From positions 1 to 5,503 of the forward strand of contig JAHFSN010000172.1 of the NCBI GenBank assembly GCA_023265735.1: a DNA stretch of 5,503 nucleotides. The letters are read 5' to 3'. The notes under the pieces are model-generated. The model saw only the letters and a list, made by a program, of their open reading frames with translations, ran no database searches and was not told the origin of the DNA. This stretch comes from Spirochaetaceae bacterium. Its GTDB lineage: Bacteria; Spirochaetota; Spirochaetia; JABEVK01. Shown here one piece after another: positions 1 through 5,172 of the stretch (position 1 is the stretch's first letter; the number at the start of each line of letters is the position of its first letter). Both the position numbers and the translations under genes were made by a program.

Positions 1-1
1 G

Positions 2-232
2 GTGGCCACGTTCCTCCTCTCCTGCGGCCTGCAAATTGTCGTCCACAGCCTGAAGGTCACCGATTTTGGGGGCGGAGCCCTGGTTGGCGTGGTCGTCTGG
101 GCCGCCTTCGCCCTCAGCCAGGGCCTCAACGCCCGGTTCGAGGGAAAGGGAGCGTCACTCCTCGTGATCAACGGGATCTGGTACCTGGTCACCTACGCCG
201 GGTTCGGCGGCCTGGTGGCGGTCTGGCGCTGA
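2..232 (+). CDS. DUF1761-like small integral membrane protein, 5' end missing
   Basis: This is the C-terminal 76 residues of a gene that begins before the window; the GTG at position 2 is just an internal valine codon. The fragment is very hydrophobic, with likely membrane segments at visible residues 1-17, about 24-41, and 53-75. A polar stretch with R46, E48 and K50 lies before the last helix. The pattern of a glycine-rich helix, then LNARFEGKGASLLVING, then a final hydrophobic helix ending near the C terminus matches my memory of DUF1761 proteins, whose full length is about 130-145 residues, so roughly half is present. The function of the family is unknown, and only an inner-membrane location can be inferred. 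The TGA stop shares its last base with the ATG of the next gene (TGATG), so the two are probably co-transcribed and translationally coupled. Other small membrane families cannot be excluded from half a protein. Confidence 0.7.
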   Translation: MATFLLSCGLQIVVHSLKVTDFGGGALVGVVVWAAFALSQGLNARFEGKGASLLVINGIWYLVTYAGFGGLVAVWR

Positions 233-531
233 TGTGCCGGAATATCCGTCCCCTGTTCAACTTTGATCCGCCGGCGAACGAGGAGGAGATCCGCGCCGCA
301 GCCCTCCAGTTCGTCCGGAAGGTCAGCGGCTTTCACCACCCCTCCCAGGTGAACGCCGCCGCCTTTGCCGCCGGGGTCGACGGCATCGCCCAGATCTGCC
401 AGAAGCTTCTGGCCGACTTGGTCACCACCGCCCCGCCCCGGGATCGGGTCCTCGAGGCCATCAAGGCCCGGGAGCGGTCGGCCCTCCGGTTTCCGCCCGT
501 GCGAAGATCCGAGCGGGCGGGGAGTCCGTGA
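232..531 (+). CDS. DUF2277 family protein (99 aa)
   Basis: This is a complete small soluble protein. It opens with the family's hallmark MCRNI, followed by PLFNFDPPA (residues 7-15), EEEIRAAALQFVRKVSGF (17-34), HPSQVN (36-41), a helix around 44-64, and VTTAPPRDR (64-72). These blocks match DUF2277 as I remember it, a family of about 85-95 residues with no known biochemical role. The MCRNI start fixes the initiation codon even though there is no good Shine-Dalgarno sequence. Initiation is probably coupled to the upstream membrane-protein gene through the TGATG overlap. The last 23 codons overlap the 3' end of the AraC-family gene on the other strand, and the final dozen or so residues (after RFPPV) look like a variable, unstructured tail. 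No signal peptide or membrane segment is seen. Confidence 0.88.
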   Translation: MCRNIRPLFNFDPPANEEEIRAAALQFVRKVSGFHHPSQVNAAAFAAGVDGIAQICQKLLADLVTTAPPRDRVLEAIKARERSALRFPPVRRSERAGSP

Positions 532-1399
532 GGCCGAGACTCCGGATCGGCGGCCCGCCGAACATCCGCGAGTAGTCCCGGCTGAACTGGGACGAACTTC
601 GGTACCCGACGCGGTAGGCCGCCCTTTCGGCGGTTTCCGCCTCCTCGGCGATAAGCCGCCGGGCCTCGAGGAGCCGGAGCCGCTTCTGGTACTGCAGCGG
701 GCTGAGGGACGTCACCTGCTTGAATTCTTCGAAGAACGCCGACCGGCTCATGTGGGCCTCCCGGGCCAAGGTGTCGACGTCGATTGGTTCCTGGTACCCC
801 GCCAAGAGCCGGTGGACCGCCTGACTGACCCGGTGGACCTTGCTTCCCGACCGGGTGAACTGCCGGATGGCGGGTCCGTCGGGCCCCTTCAGCAAGAGGT
901 AGAGGATTTCCCTGACCACCGAGGGACCCAGCACGGCGGCGTCGTTGGGATCGCGGAGGAGCCTGGCGAGGCGTAGCGACGCTTCGAGGAGCGTCGGGTC
1001 GGCCTCCCTCACAAAAATCCCCCGCTGGGGTCCTTCGTCCGGGGTGTCGATGTCGACCCGTGCGGCGAGGTCACTCAGCATCACCGCATCGAAGTCCATC
1101 CTAAGGCACAAGAAGGGTTTCTCGGGCGACGCCGCGAAGACCCGGCTGGTGACGGGAAGGTCAACCGGAGTGACGATGGTGTGGGCCTGGCCGTCGTTGC
1201 GATAGACGTCCTGACCGAGAACCAGCTCCTTTCCCCCCTGGACCACGACGCAGACGGCGGCACGCCACCTCCGGTTCGTCCGCGAGTCGGTTTGCGTGTA
1301 CTTGATGCCCTGGACCCCCGGCAGTCGGGTCTCGTTGAAGCCCTCGTGGGGAGACAGGAGGGCCGTCTCTTGGGCCAATTGGGTTCTCGTGTCCACCAT
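461..1399 (-). CDS. AraC/XylS-family transcriptional regulator with AraC_N domain (312 aa)
   Basis: This is a DNA-binding transcription factor. Residues about 20-175 form an AraC_N-type sensor domain. Visible blocks are CVVVQGGKELVLG (50-62), VDLPVTS (79-85), ASPEKPFLCLRMD (90-102) and VREILYLLL (162-170). Residues about 188-282 are the double helix-turn-helix. The first HTH lies around 205-232 (DTLAREAHMSRSAFFEEFK), the second around 257-281, ending in the typical YRSSSQFSRDYSRMFG. A tail of some 30 residues, rich in Pro, Ala and Gly, follows the HTH and is probably disordered; its end is encoded in the overlap with the DUF2277 gene. AGGAGAGG directly abuts the ATG, so the next codon (GTG at 1396) is an equally plausible start. 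The gene diverges from an NmrA-like oxidoreductase gene, its likely target, as with E. coli YqhC, which has the same architecture and controls the neighbouring yqhD. The inducer is unknown. The general family is certain; the target is inferred. Confidence 0.92.
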   Translation of the reverse strand: MVDTRTQLAQETALLSPHEGFNETRLPGVQGIKYTQTDSRTNRRWRAAVCVVVQGGKELVLGQDVYRNDGQAHTIVTPVDLPVTSRVFAASPEKPFLCLRMDFDAVMLSDLAARVDIDTPDEGPQRGIFVREADPTLLEASLRLARLLRDPNDAAVLGPSVVREILYLLLKGPDGPAIRQFTRSGSKVHRVSQAVHRLLAGYQEPIDVDTLAREAHMSRSAFFEEFKQVTSLSPLQYQKRLRLLEARRLIAEEAETAERAAYRVGYRSSSQFSRDYSRMFGGPPIRSLGLTDSPPARIFARAETGGPTAPGP

Positions 1400-1407
1400 C
1401 CTCTCCT
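1400..1407 (-). promoter_or_regulatory. Ribosome binding site of the AraC-family gene
   Basis: On the minus strand the sequence reads AGGAGAGG immediately before ATGGTG. The AGGAG core is only 3 bases from the ATG but 6 bases from the GTG that forms codon 2. Spacing therefore slightly favours the GTG as the real start, which would shorten the protein by one residue. Either choice leaves the domain assignment unchanged. Confidence 0.6.
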
Positions 1408-1434
1408 GGGCCCCCGGGGCCGGTCTCGGTGCTC

Positions 1435-1463
1435 AGCATAGGCTTCGCCGGACCAAGAGGCAA
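1435..1463 (-). promoter_or_regulatory. Predicted sigma70-type promoter of the AraC-family gene
   Basis: On the minus strand, TTGCCT (1463-1458) and TATGCT (1440-1435) are separated by exactly 17 bases. Each box matches the consensus at four of six positions, including the key TTG and the TA...T. Transcription would start near 1428 and leave a leader of about 29 bases containing the AGGAGAGG site. This is the best promoter-like sequence in the divergent intergenic region. It is a consensus match by eye only; the host's sigma preferences are unknown. Confidence 0.5.
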
Positions 1464-1469
1464 TCCATT

Positions 1470-1486
1470 CGGGGCCAAACGCCCCG
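1470..1486. repeat. Short perfect inverted repeat in the divergent regulator/oxidoreductase spacer
   Basis: CGGGGC and GCCCCG form a perfect 6-base inverted repeat around the 5-base centre CAAAC. It sits between the two predicted divergent promoters, just upstream of the -35 box of the AraC-family gene. It could be an operator half-site pair or DNA with no function. In GC-rich sequence a palindrome of this size can arise by chance, and AraC proteins usually bind direct rather than inverted repeats. Confidence 0.3.
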
Positions 1487-1501
1487 TGTGGAGGGGGGCT
1501 G

Positions 1502-1530
1502 TGGACATTCAGGCAAGAGGTTTGGATTTT
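1502..1530 (+). promoter_or_regulatory. Weak candidate promoter of the NmrA-like gene
   Basis: TGGACA (1502-1507, five of six to the -35 consensus) is followed after 17 bases by GATTTT (1525-1530, three of six to the -10 consensus). The start of transcription would lie near 1537, leaving a leader of about 50 bases before the strong ribosome binding site. A poor -10 box is what one expects of a promoter that needs an activator, which would suit control by the divergent AraC-family protein. The call rests on consensus matching only. Confidence 0.3.
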
Positions 1531-1574
1531 CGGAGATGGGCCGCGCCGGCCGCCCCGGGTACCTTCAACCCATC

Positions 1575-1584
1575 AGGAAGGAGG
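1575..1584 (+). promoter_or_regulatory. Strong ribosome binding site of the NmrA-like gene
   Basis: AGGAAGGAGG, containing a full AAGGAGG core, ends 5 bases before the ATG at 1590. It is the best Shine-Dalgarno sequence in the window and decides the start. The reading frame stays open for another 98 codons upstream, back to 1296, but that extension crosses the promoter region and part of the opposite-strand gene, and nothing in it resembles a protein domain. Confidence 0.85.
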
Positions 1585-1589
1585 ATCGC

Positions 1590-2468
1590 ATGATCGTTAT
1601 CACCACACCCACAGGAAACATTGGCCAGCAGGTGCTCCGCCACGCGCTGGCGGCCGGCGAGCGTGTCCGGGTCATCGTCCGGGACGCCTCACATCTGGCG
1701 GCCGACGTTCGGTCCCAGGTGGAAGTCGTCGAAGGGTCCCACAGCGACCCGGCCGTGGTCGACCGGGCCTTCCAGGGGGCCGAGGCCGTCTTCTGGCTGG
1801 TCCCGGCGGACCGGAAGGCCCCCAGCGCCCGGGCCGCGTACGTGGATTTCGCCCGGCCCGCCGCCATGGCCCTCGTCCGCCACGGTGTGAAGCGCGTGGT
1901 CGGCATTTCGGCCCTGGGCCGGGGCTTTGCCCGTGACGCGGGGCACGTGACCGCCACCCTGGCCATGGACGACCTGATCGCGGCCACCGGGGTCGCCTAC
2001 CGGGCCGTCTGCGCAGCCTCGTTCATGGACAATGTGCTGCGTCAGGTGGCCTCGATCCAAAATCTGGGGGTGATCAGCTCCCCCATGCCAGGAAACTTCA
2101 AGGCCCCCACCTGCGCCGCCCGGGACATCGCCGCCGTGGCTGCCCGGTGGCTCCTCGACCGCTCGTGGACGGGTTCGGGGAGCGTCGAGGTGATGGGCCC
2201 CGAAGACCTCTCGTTCGACGACATGGCCGCCACCATTTCCCAGGTGCTGGGCAAGCCCGTGCGGTTCCAGCAGACCCCCGACGAAGAGTTCCGGGCGTCG
2301 CTGGTCAGCTACGGCTTCTCGGAGGCCATGGCCCAGGCCATGCTGAACATGTCCGTCGCCAAGCGGGAGGGACTGGATCACCTCGTCCCACGGACCCCCG
2401 AGAACACCACTCCCACCACCTTCCGCCAGTGGTGCGAGGAGGTTTTGAAACCCGCTGTGGGATCCTGA
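1590..2468 (+). CDS. NmrA-like NAD(P)-binding (atypical SDR) family protein (292 aa)
   Basis: This is a cytoplasmic Rossmann-fold protein of the NmrA / atypical short-chain dehydrogenase group, either an oxidoreductase or a redox-cofactor sensor. The first beta strand runs into the nucleotide-binding turn TTPTGNIG (residues 5-12). RVIVRD (27-32) closes strand 2, where R31 suggests NADP(H) binding. Later blocks are VEVVEGSHSD (45-53), AEAVFWLVP (64-72), VKRVVGISALG (100-110), the helix with AMDDLI (125-130), SFMDNVLRQV (144-153) and CAARDIAAVAA (175-185). No classical Tyr-x-x-x-Lys pair is visible, as usual for NmrA-like proteins, so catalysis is not assured. The substrate is unknown; quinone or aldehyde reduction is a family-level guess. 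The C-terminal block with FRQWCEEVLKPAV matches full-length relatives, so the gene is intact. It diverges from the AraC-family regulator and probably belongs to its regulon. Confidence 0.88.
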   Translation: MIVITTPTGNIGQQVLRHALAAGERVRVIVRDASHLAADVRSQVEVVEGSHSDPAVVDRAFQGAEAVFWLVPADRKAPSARAAYVDFARPAAMALVRHGVKRVVGISALGRGFARDAGHVTATLAMDDLIAATGVAYRAVCAASFMDNVLRQVASIQNLGVISSPMPGNFKAPTCAARDIAAVAARWLLDRSWTGSGSVEVMGPEDLSFDDMAATISQVLGKPVRFQQTPDEEFRASLVSYGFSEAMAQAMLNMSVAKREGLDHLVPRTPENTTPTTFRQWCEEVLKPAVGS

Positions 2469-2486
2469 AACTTCTGCAGGAGGTTT
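2468..2486 (+). terminator. Weak hairpin after the NmrA-like gene, possible terminator
   Basis: AAACTTC and GAGGTTT can form a 7-base-pair stem (one T-G wobble) around the loop TGCAG, starting at the last base of the stop codon. There is no real T-tract; GGGG follows the stem. The wobble makes it a poorer hairpin on the minus strand, so it would not serve the convergent gene equally well. It is the only terminator-like structure in this 27-base convergent gap. The call is weak. Confidence 0.2.
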
Positions 2487-2495
2487 GGGGAAGGT

Positions 2496-4046
2496 TTACT
2501 TGACGACGATGAAGTGCTTCATGATGCGTAGGAATTGGGCTGTTTTGTTGAAGCCGTTGACCAGCGATTCCAGGAAGGGCCGCTGGTTCTGGCCGCCGAG
2601 GGTCTTGATGTTCTGCACCCACTCGGGCCGCGGGGACTTGTAGTCGGTGAGGACTTCCTGGATGCGCAGGGCGAGGACAGAAACGACCTTGGTCTCCTCC
2701 TCCAGGAGGCCCATGGCGTTGCGGTTGATCTTGTCGATGATCTGCTTGGGCACCGCCGAAACCGGCACCTTGCCCGAGATGTACTTCTCGAGGGCGGGCA
2801 GGCCCATCTTGGCGTCACTGTCGAGGCTGTGGTCGAAGGCTTCGAGCCGGGTCAGAATCTCGCTGGCCGCGTAGAGGGAATCGCTGAGTTTCTGGCCCCA
2901 TTCCTTGTCCGTGAAGAATCCGTCGACGACCACCTTCTTGACCGAATCAAGGTAGCCGGTCTTGAGCACCGAGAAGCAGAAGCTCCGGAGGATCTGCAGG
3001 GCCTTGACCCCCACCAGGCCCGGAAGGCCCGCGTCGAGAAACTGCTGGTTGGTCTCGGCGTTGTAGAACTGCAGGGGGAGCAGGGGCGTCCCCGGAAAGA
3101 GGGCGGCGATATCGGCTTCCAGGGTGCTTTCGTTCTGCTCCCGGAGGGCCCGGTCCCGGTCCCGGGTGAACCGGTCCGAGAGGGTGTTTGAGTAGGCCAA
3201 GACGTACCTGTCGCCGAAACGCTGCACCTCGGGCTGGGCGTCGGGGTTGCGCTGGAGGACCCGGATGAGCTGGAGCAGCAGGTGGGGAGAACAGGGCCCT
3301 CGGCTCAGGTCCCGCATCTTGTCGAGGATGACGGCGGTCTTCTTGCGGTTCTCCTGGGCCTTCTGGGGCCCCACCCGCTCCAGGAGCAGCCCGAGAAGCT
3401 GTTCCACGCCGGGCCCCAGGTCGAGGCCCTCGACCACGAAGTAGAGGTCCAGCAAGTCGGTCAGGACGGACGCCCCGTCCACGGCCCGGTACCTCTGGCC
3501 CCCCTGCCCCGCCACGTCGTGGCCAAACCGCGTCAACAGAGGCACCAGCGAATGGCCGGCGAGAGCTTTCAGACGGTACAGTCCCTCGAAATCCTTTTGA
3601 ACCTTGTCGGAATCCTGGCGCCGCAGGTCGGACAGGAGGTTGCCCACCTCGGCCGTCAGGGTGGCGTTCTCGCGGTCGGGTTCCGCCGATTGGGCGAGCC
3701 GGGCCTTCATGGCCTCGAAGGTCAACGCCATGCGGCGGTCGGTCAGTTCGCCGGTGAGGACCGACTCGACGAGGAACCCGAGGCTGAGGTCCTGGATCTT
3801 GCGATCGGGGTGGGAAAGCGTTTTGTCGAAGAGGTCGCGCAGGGGAGCCAGCAGGGCGTTGACGACGCTCCAGGATTGGGCAAACCCCGGGAGGATTTGG
3901 TCGGTCTTGAGGTTGAACACCGGAGGCCTGACATCCTGAAGAACCTCCGCCTGTTCCCGCAGGAGTCGCTTGGCCCGAAGCGCCTGGGGGTCGGAGGCAA
4001 AGAGCCCTTCGATGAAATCGGTGATGCTGTCGATCAAACCGGCCAT
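2496..4046 (-). CDS. Uncharacterised helix-rich protein, resembling spirochaete DUF5312 (516 aa)
   Basis: The function is not known. The protein has no signal peptide or membrane segment and appears soluble and almost entirely alpha-helical. Its layout is an N-terminal helix (MAGLIDSITDFIEGLF), a charged region with PPVFNL (41-46) and LPGF (52-55), and a long middle with leucine-rich helices (about 155-265). A basic, charged helix follows near 288-305 (DRFTRDRDRALREQ). The C-terminal half has FPGTPLLPLQFYN (317-329), a helix-rich segment 343-400, LEAFDHSLDSD (401-411), and TDYKSPRPEWVQNIK (467-481). From memory, this half follows the order of conserved blocks in DUF5312 proteins of spirochaetes (an F-G/P-T turn, then AFD.SL, then DY..P..E...N.K). 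I regard this as a likely but distant match. The start is the ATG at 4046; an in-frame GTG at 4055 is possible, and the frame's extension to 4190 enters ddl and is rejected. It diverges from ddl. Confidence 0.8.
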   Translation of the reverse strand: MAGLIDSITDFIEGLFASDPQALRAKRLLREQAEVLQDVRPPVFNLKTDQILPGFAQSWSVVNALLAPLRDLFDKTLSHPDRKIQDLSLGFLVESVLTGELTDRRMALTFEAMKARLAQSAEPDRENATLTAEVGNLLSDLRRQDSDKVQKDFEGLYRLKALAGHSLVPLLTRFGHDVAGQGGQRYRAVDGASVLTDLLDLYFVVEGLDLGPGVEQLLGLLLERVGPQKAQENRKKTAVILDKMRDLSRGPCSPHLLLQLIRVLQRNPDAQPEVQRFGDRYVLAYSNTLSDRFTRDRDRALREQNESTLEADIAALFPGTPLLPLQFYNAETNQQFLDAGLPGLVGVKALQILRSFCFSVLKTGYLDSVKKVVVDGFFTDKEWGQKLSDSLYAASEILTRLEAFDHSLDSDAKMGLPALEKYISGKVPVSAVPKQIIDKINRNAMGLLEEETKVVSVLALRIQEVLTDYKSPRPEWVQNIKTLGGQNQRPFLESLVNGFNKTAQFLRIMKHFIVVK

Positions 4047-4053
4047 GGCCCCC

Positions 4054-4082
4054 ACTGTACCTCGCCAGGGAAGATCGCGCAA
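4054..4082 (-). promoter_or_regulatory. Predicted promoter of the 516-residue protein gene
   Basis: On the minus strand, TTGCGC (4082-4077) and TACAGT (4059-4054) are separated by 17 bases. The -10 box matches consensus at four of six positions. The predicted transcription start falls at about 4047, directly before the ATG at 4046, so the mRNA could be leaderless; no good Shine-Dalgarno sequence stands before that ATG. Use of this promoter would rule out the alternative GTG start at 4055. The call is by consensus only. Confidence 0.35.
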
Positions 4083-4091
4083 CTCTCGTCC

Positions 4092-4120
4092 TTGCACTTT
4101 TGGCGGGTTCTCGGTAGAAG
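4092..4120 (+). promoter_or_regulatory. Weak candidate promoter of ddl
   Basis: TTGCAC (4092-4097) and TAGAAG (4115-4120) are 17 bases apart, but the -10 box lacks the final T and overlaps the AGAAGGA ribosome binding site (4116-4122). Transcription would begin at the ddl start codon. If the ribosome binding site is really used, the true promoter must lie further upstream, inside or beyond the 5' end of the divergent gene. Confidence 0.2.
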
Positions 4121-4125
4121 GAACC

Positions 4126-5172
4126 ATGAGCAAGATCCGTCTCGCAGTGCTTTTTGGCGGTGTGTCGGGGGAACATGAGGTCTCCTGCATGTCCGCCGCG
4201 TCGATTCTCTCCCATTTGGATGCCCACCGCTACGAAGTGACGGCCATCGGCATCACCAAGGAGGGCCGCTGGTTCGTCCAGCCCCGGTGGTCCGGGGGCC
4301 CCCTGGCCGTGGTGGCCGACGCCGCCCAAGAGGTGGTCGTCCGTCCCGGGGCGGGGCTTGCCATCGGGACGAAGCCCCTGGCCGTCGACGTCGTCTTTCC
4401 CATTGCCCACGGCATCCAGGGGGAGGACGGAAAGCTCCAGGGGCTGCTGGAGTGCGCGGGACTGCCCTACTGCGGGGCAGGCGTCCTGTCGAGCGCGGTC
4501 GGGATGGACAAGGATTTTGCCAAGCAGCTCTGGCGGGCCCACGGCCTGCCCGTGGTGCCGTCGGTCACCCTGAGGCCCGGCGACGTGGCCACCCCCGGGG
4601 CCCAGGCCGACGCATACGCCCGGGCCGTCCGGGAACTGGGCACCCCCCTGTTCGTGAAGCCCGCCAACTCGGGCTCCTCGGTGGGCGTGGCCAAAGTGGC
4701 GTCGGCCGCCGAGTTCGGCCCCGCCCTGGAGCTGGCCTTCTCGGTGGACCCCAAGGCCCTGGTCGAAACCGCCGTCGACGCCCGGGAAATTGAGGTGGCC
4801 GTCCTAGATCGCCAAGGCCTGAAGGCCTACGGACCCGGGGAGGTCGTCCCCACCCATACCTTCTACGACTACGAGGCCAAGTACACCGACCCCGACGGCG
4901 CCGACCTGGTCATCCCGGCGGCCCTGGCCCCCGAGGTGCACCGGCGGATCGTCGACCTGGCGGTCCGGGCCAGCGTCTGTCTGGAGCTCGAAGGCTTCGC
5001 CCGGGTCGACTTCTTCGTGGACCGGAAGACCAACGAGGTGTGGCTCAACGAGATCAACACCCTGCCCGGGTTCACCACCATCTCGATGTTTCCCCGGATG
5101 GCCGTGGCCGGGGGGCTCACCTACGCCCAGGTTCTCGACGCCATCGTCGACGAAGCCCTGGCCGCCCGATGA
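4126..5172 (+). CDS. ddl: D-alanine--D-alanine ligase (348 aa)
   Basis: This cytoplasmic ATP-grasp enzyme joins two D-alanines using ATP, supplying the terminal dipeptide of the peptidoglycan precursor added by MurF. The N-terminal domain has GGVSGEHEVS (11-20) with catalytic E16, and HGIQGEDGKLQGLLE (95-109). The ATP-grasp part shows MDK (127-129), FVKPANSGSSVGV (176-188) with ATP-binding K178 and S184 (counterpart of Ser150 in E. coli DdlB), E214 and the EIEVAVL strand. Metal and substrate residues follow: R293, D295, and NEINTLPGFT (308-317) with E309 and N311. The K252-Y253 pair corresponds to K215-Y216 of DdlB; tyrosine here marks D-Ala-D-Ala rather than D-Ala-D-lactate specificity. Length and the KEGRW segment (45-49) fit the longer DdlA-like form. 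AGAAGGA precedes the ATG; the open frame back to 3970 is not part of the gene. It overlaps the next gene by ATGA. Confidence 0.97.
   Translation: MSKIRLAVLFGGVSGEHEVSCMSAASILSHLDAHRYEVTAIGITKEGRWFVQPRWSGGPLAVVADAAQEVVVRPGAGLAIGTKPLAVDVVFPIAHGIQGEDGKLQGLLECAGLPYCGAGVLSSAVGMDKDFAKQLWRAHGLPVVPSVTLRPGDVATPGAQADAYARAVRELGTPLFVKPANSGSSVGVAKVASAAEFGPALELAFSVDPKALVETAVDAREIEVAVLDRQGLKAYGPGEVVPTHTFYDYEAKYTDPDGADLVIPAALAPEVHRRIVDLAVRASVCLELEGFARVDFFVDRKTNEVWLNEINTLPGFTTISMFPRMAVAGGLTYAQVLDAIVDEALAAR

Noticed and set aside
365..976. 203-codon open frame on the plus strand
   Set aside because: It overlaps the DUF2277 gene in another frame and the AraC-family gene antisense; both of those have clear family motifs, this one has none.
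1296..1589. N-terminal extension of the NmrA-like protein
   Set aside because: The frame is open, but the AAGGAGG site before 1590 and the Rossmann fold starting at residue 2 fix the start; the extension crosses the regulator's promoter and 5' end.
1689..2381. 230-codon open frame on the minus strand
   Set aside because: It is antisense to the well-supported NmrA-like gene, and its Gly/His/Arg-rich composition is typical of a shadow frame.
3140..3180. Tandem GGTCCC units resembling a short DNA repeat
   Set aside because: They encode alternating Arg-Asp codons inside the 516-residue protein, so coding constraint explains them.
3970..4125. N-terminal extension of Ddl to an ATG at 3970
   Set aside because: Ddl proteins begin a few residues before the GG-x-SGEHEVS motif, and the extension is antisense to the neighbouring gene.
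3282..4178. 298-codon open frame on the plus strand
   Set aside because: It is antisense to the 516-residue gene, has no ribosome binding site or recognisable motif, and would run into ddl in a different frame.
4047..4190. N-terminal extension of the 516-residue protein up to an ATG at 4190
   Set aside because: It would cover the whole divergent spacer and the first codons of ddl, and the added 48 residues look like translated non-coding DNA.
2947..4542. 531-codon open frame on the minus strand
   Set aside because: It lies out of frame across the 516-residue gene and antisense to ddl, and its translation is a Pro/Arg/Gly-rich sequence with no domain, as expected of stop-poor GC-rich DNA.
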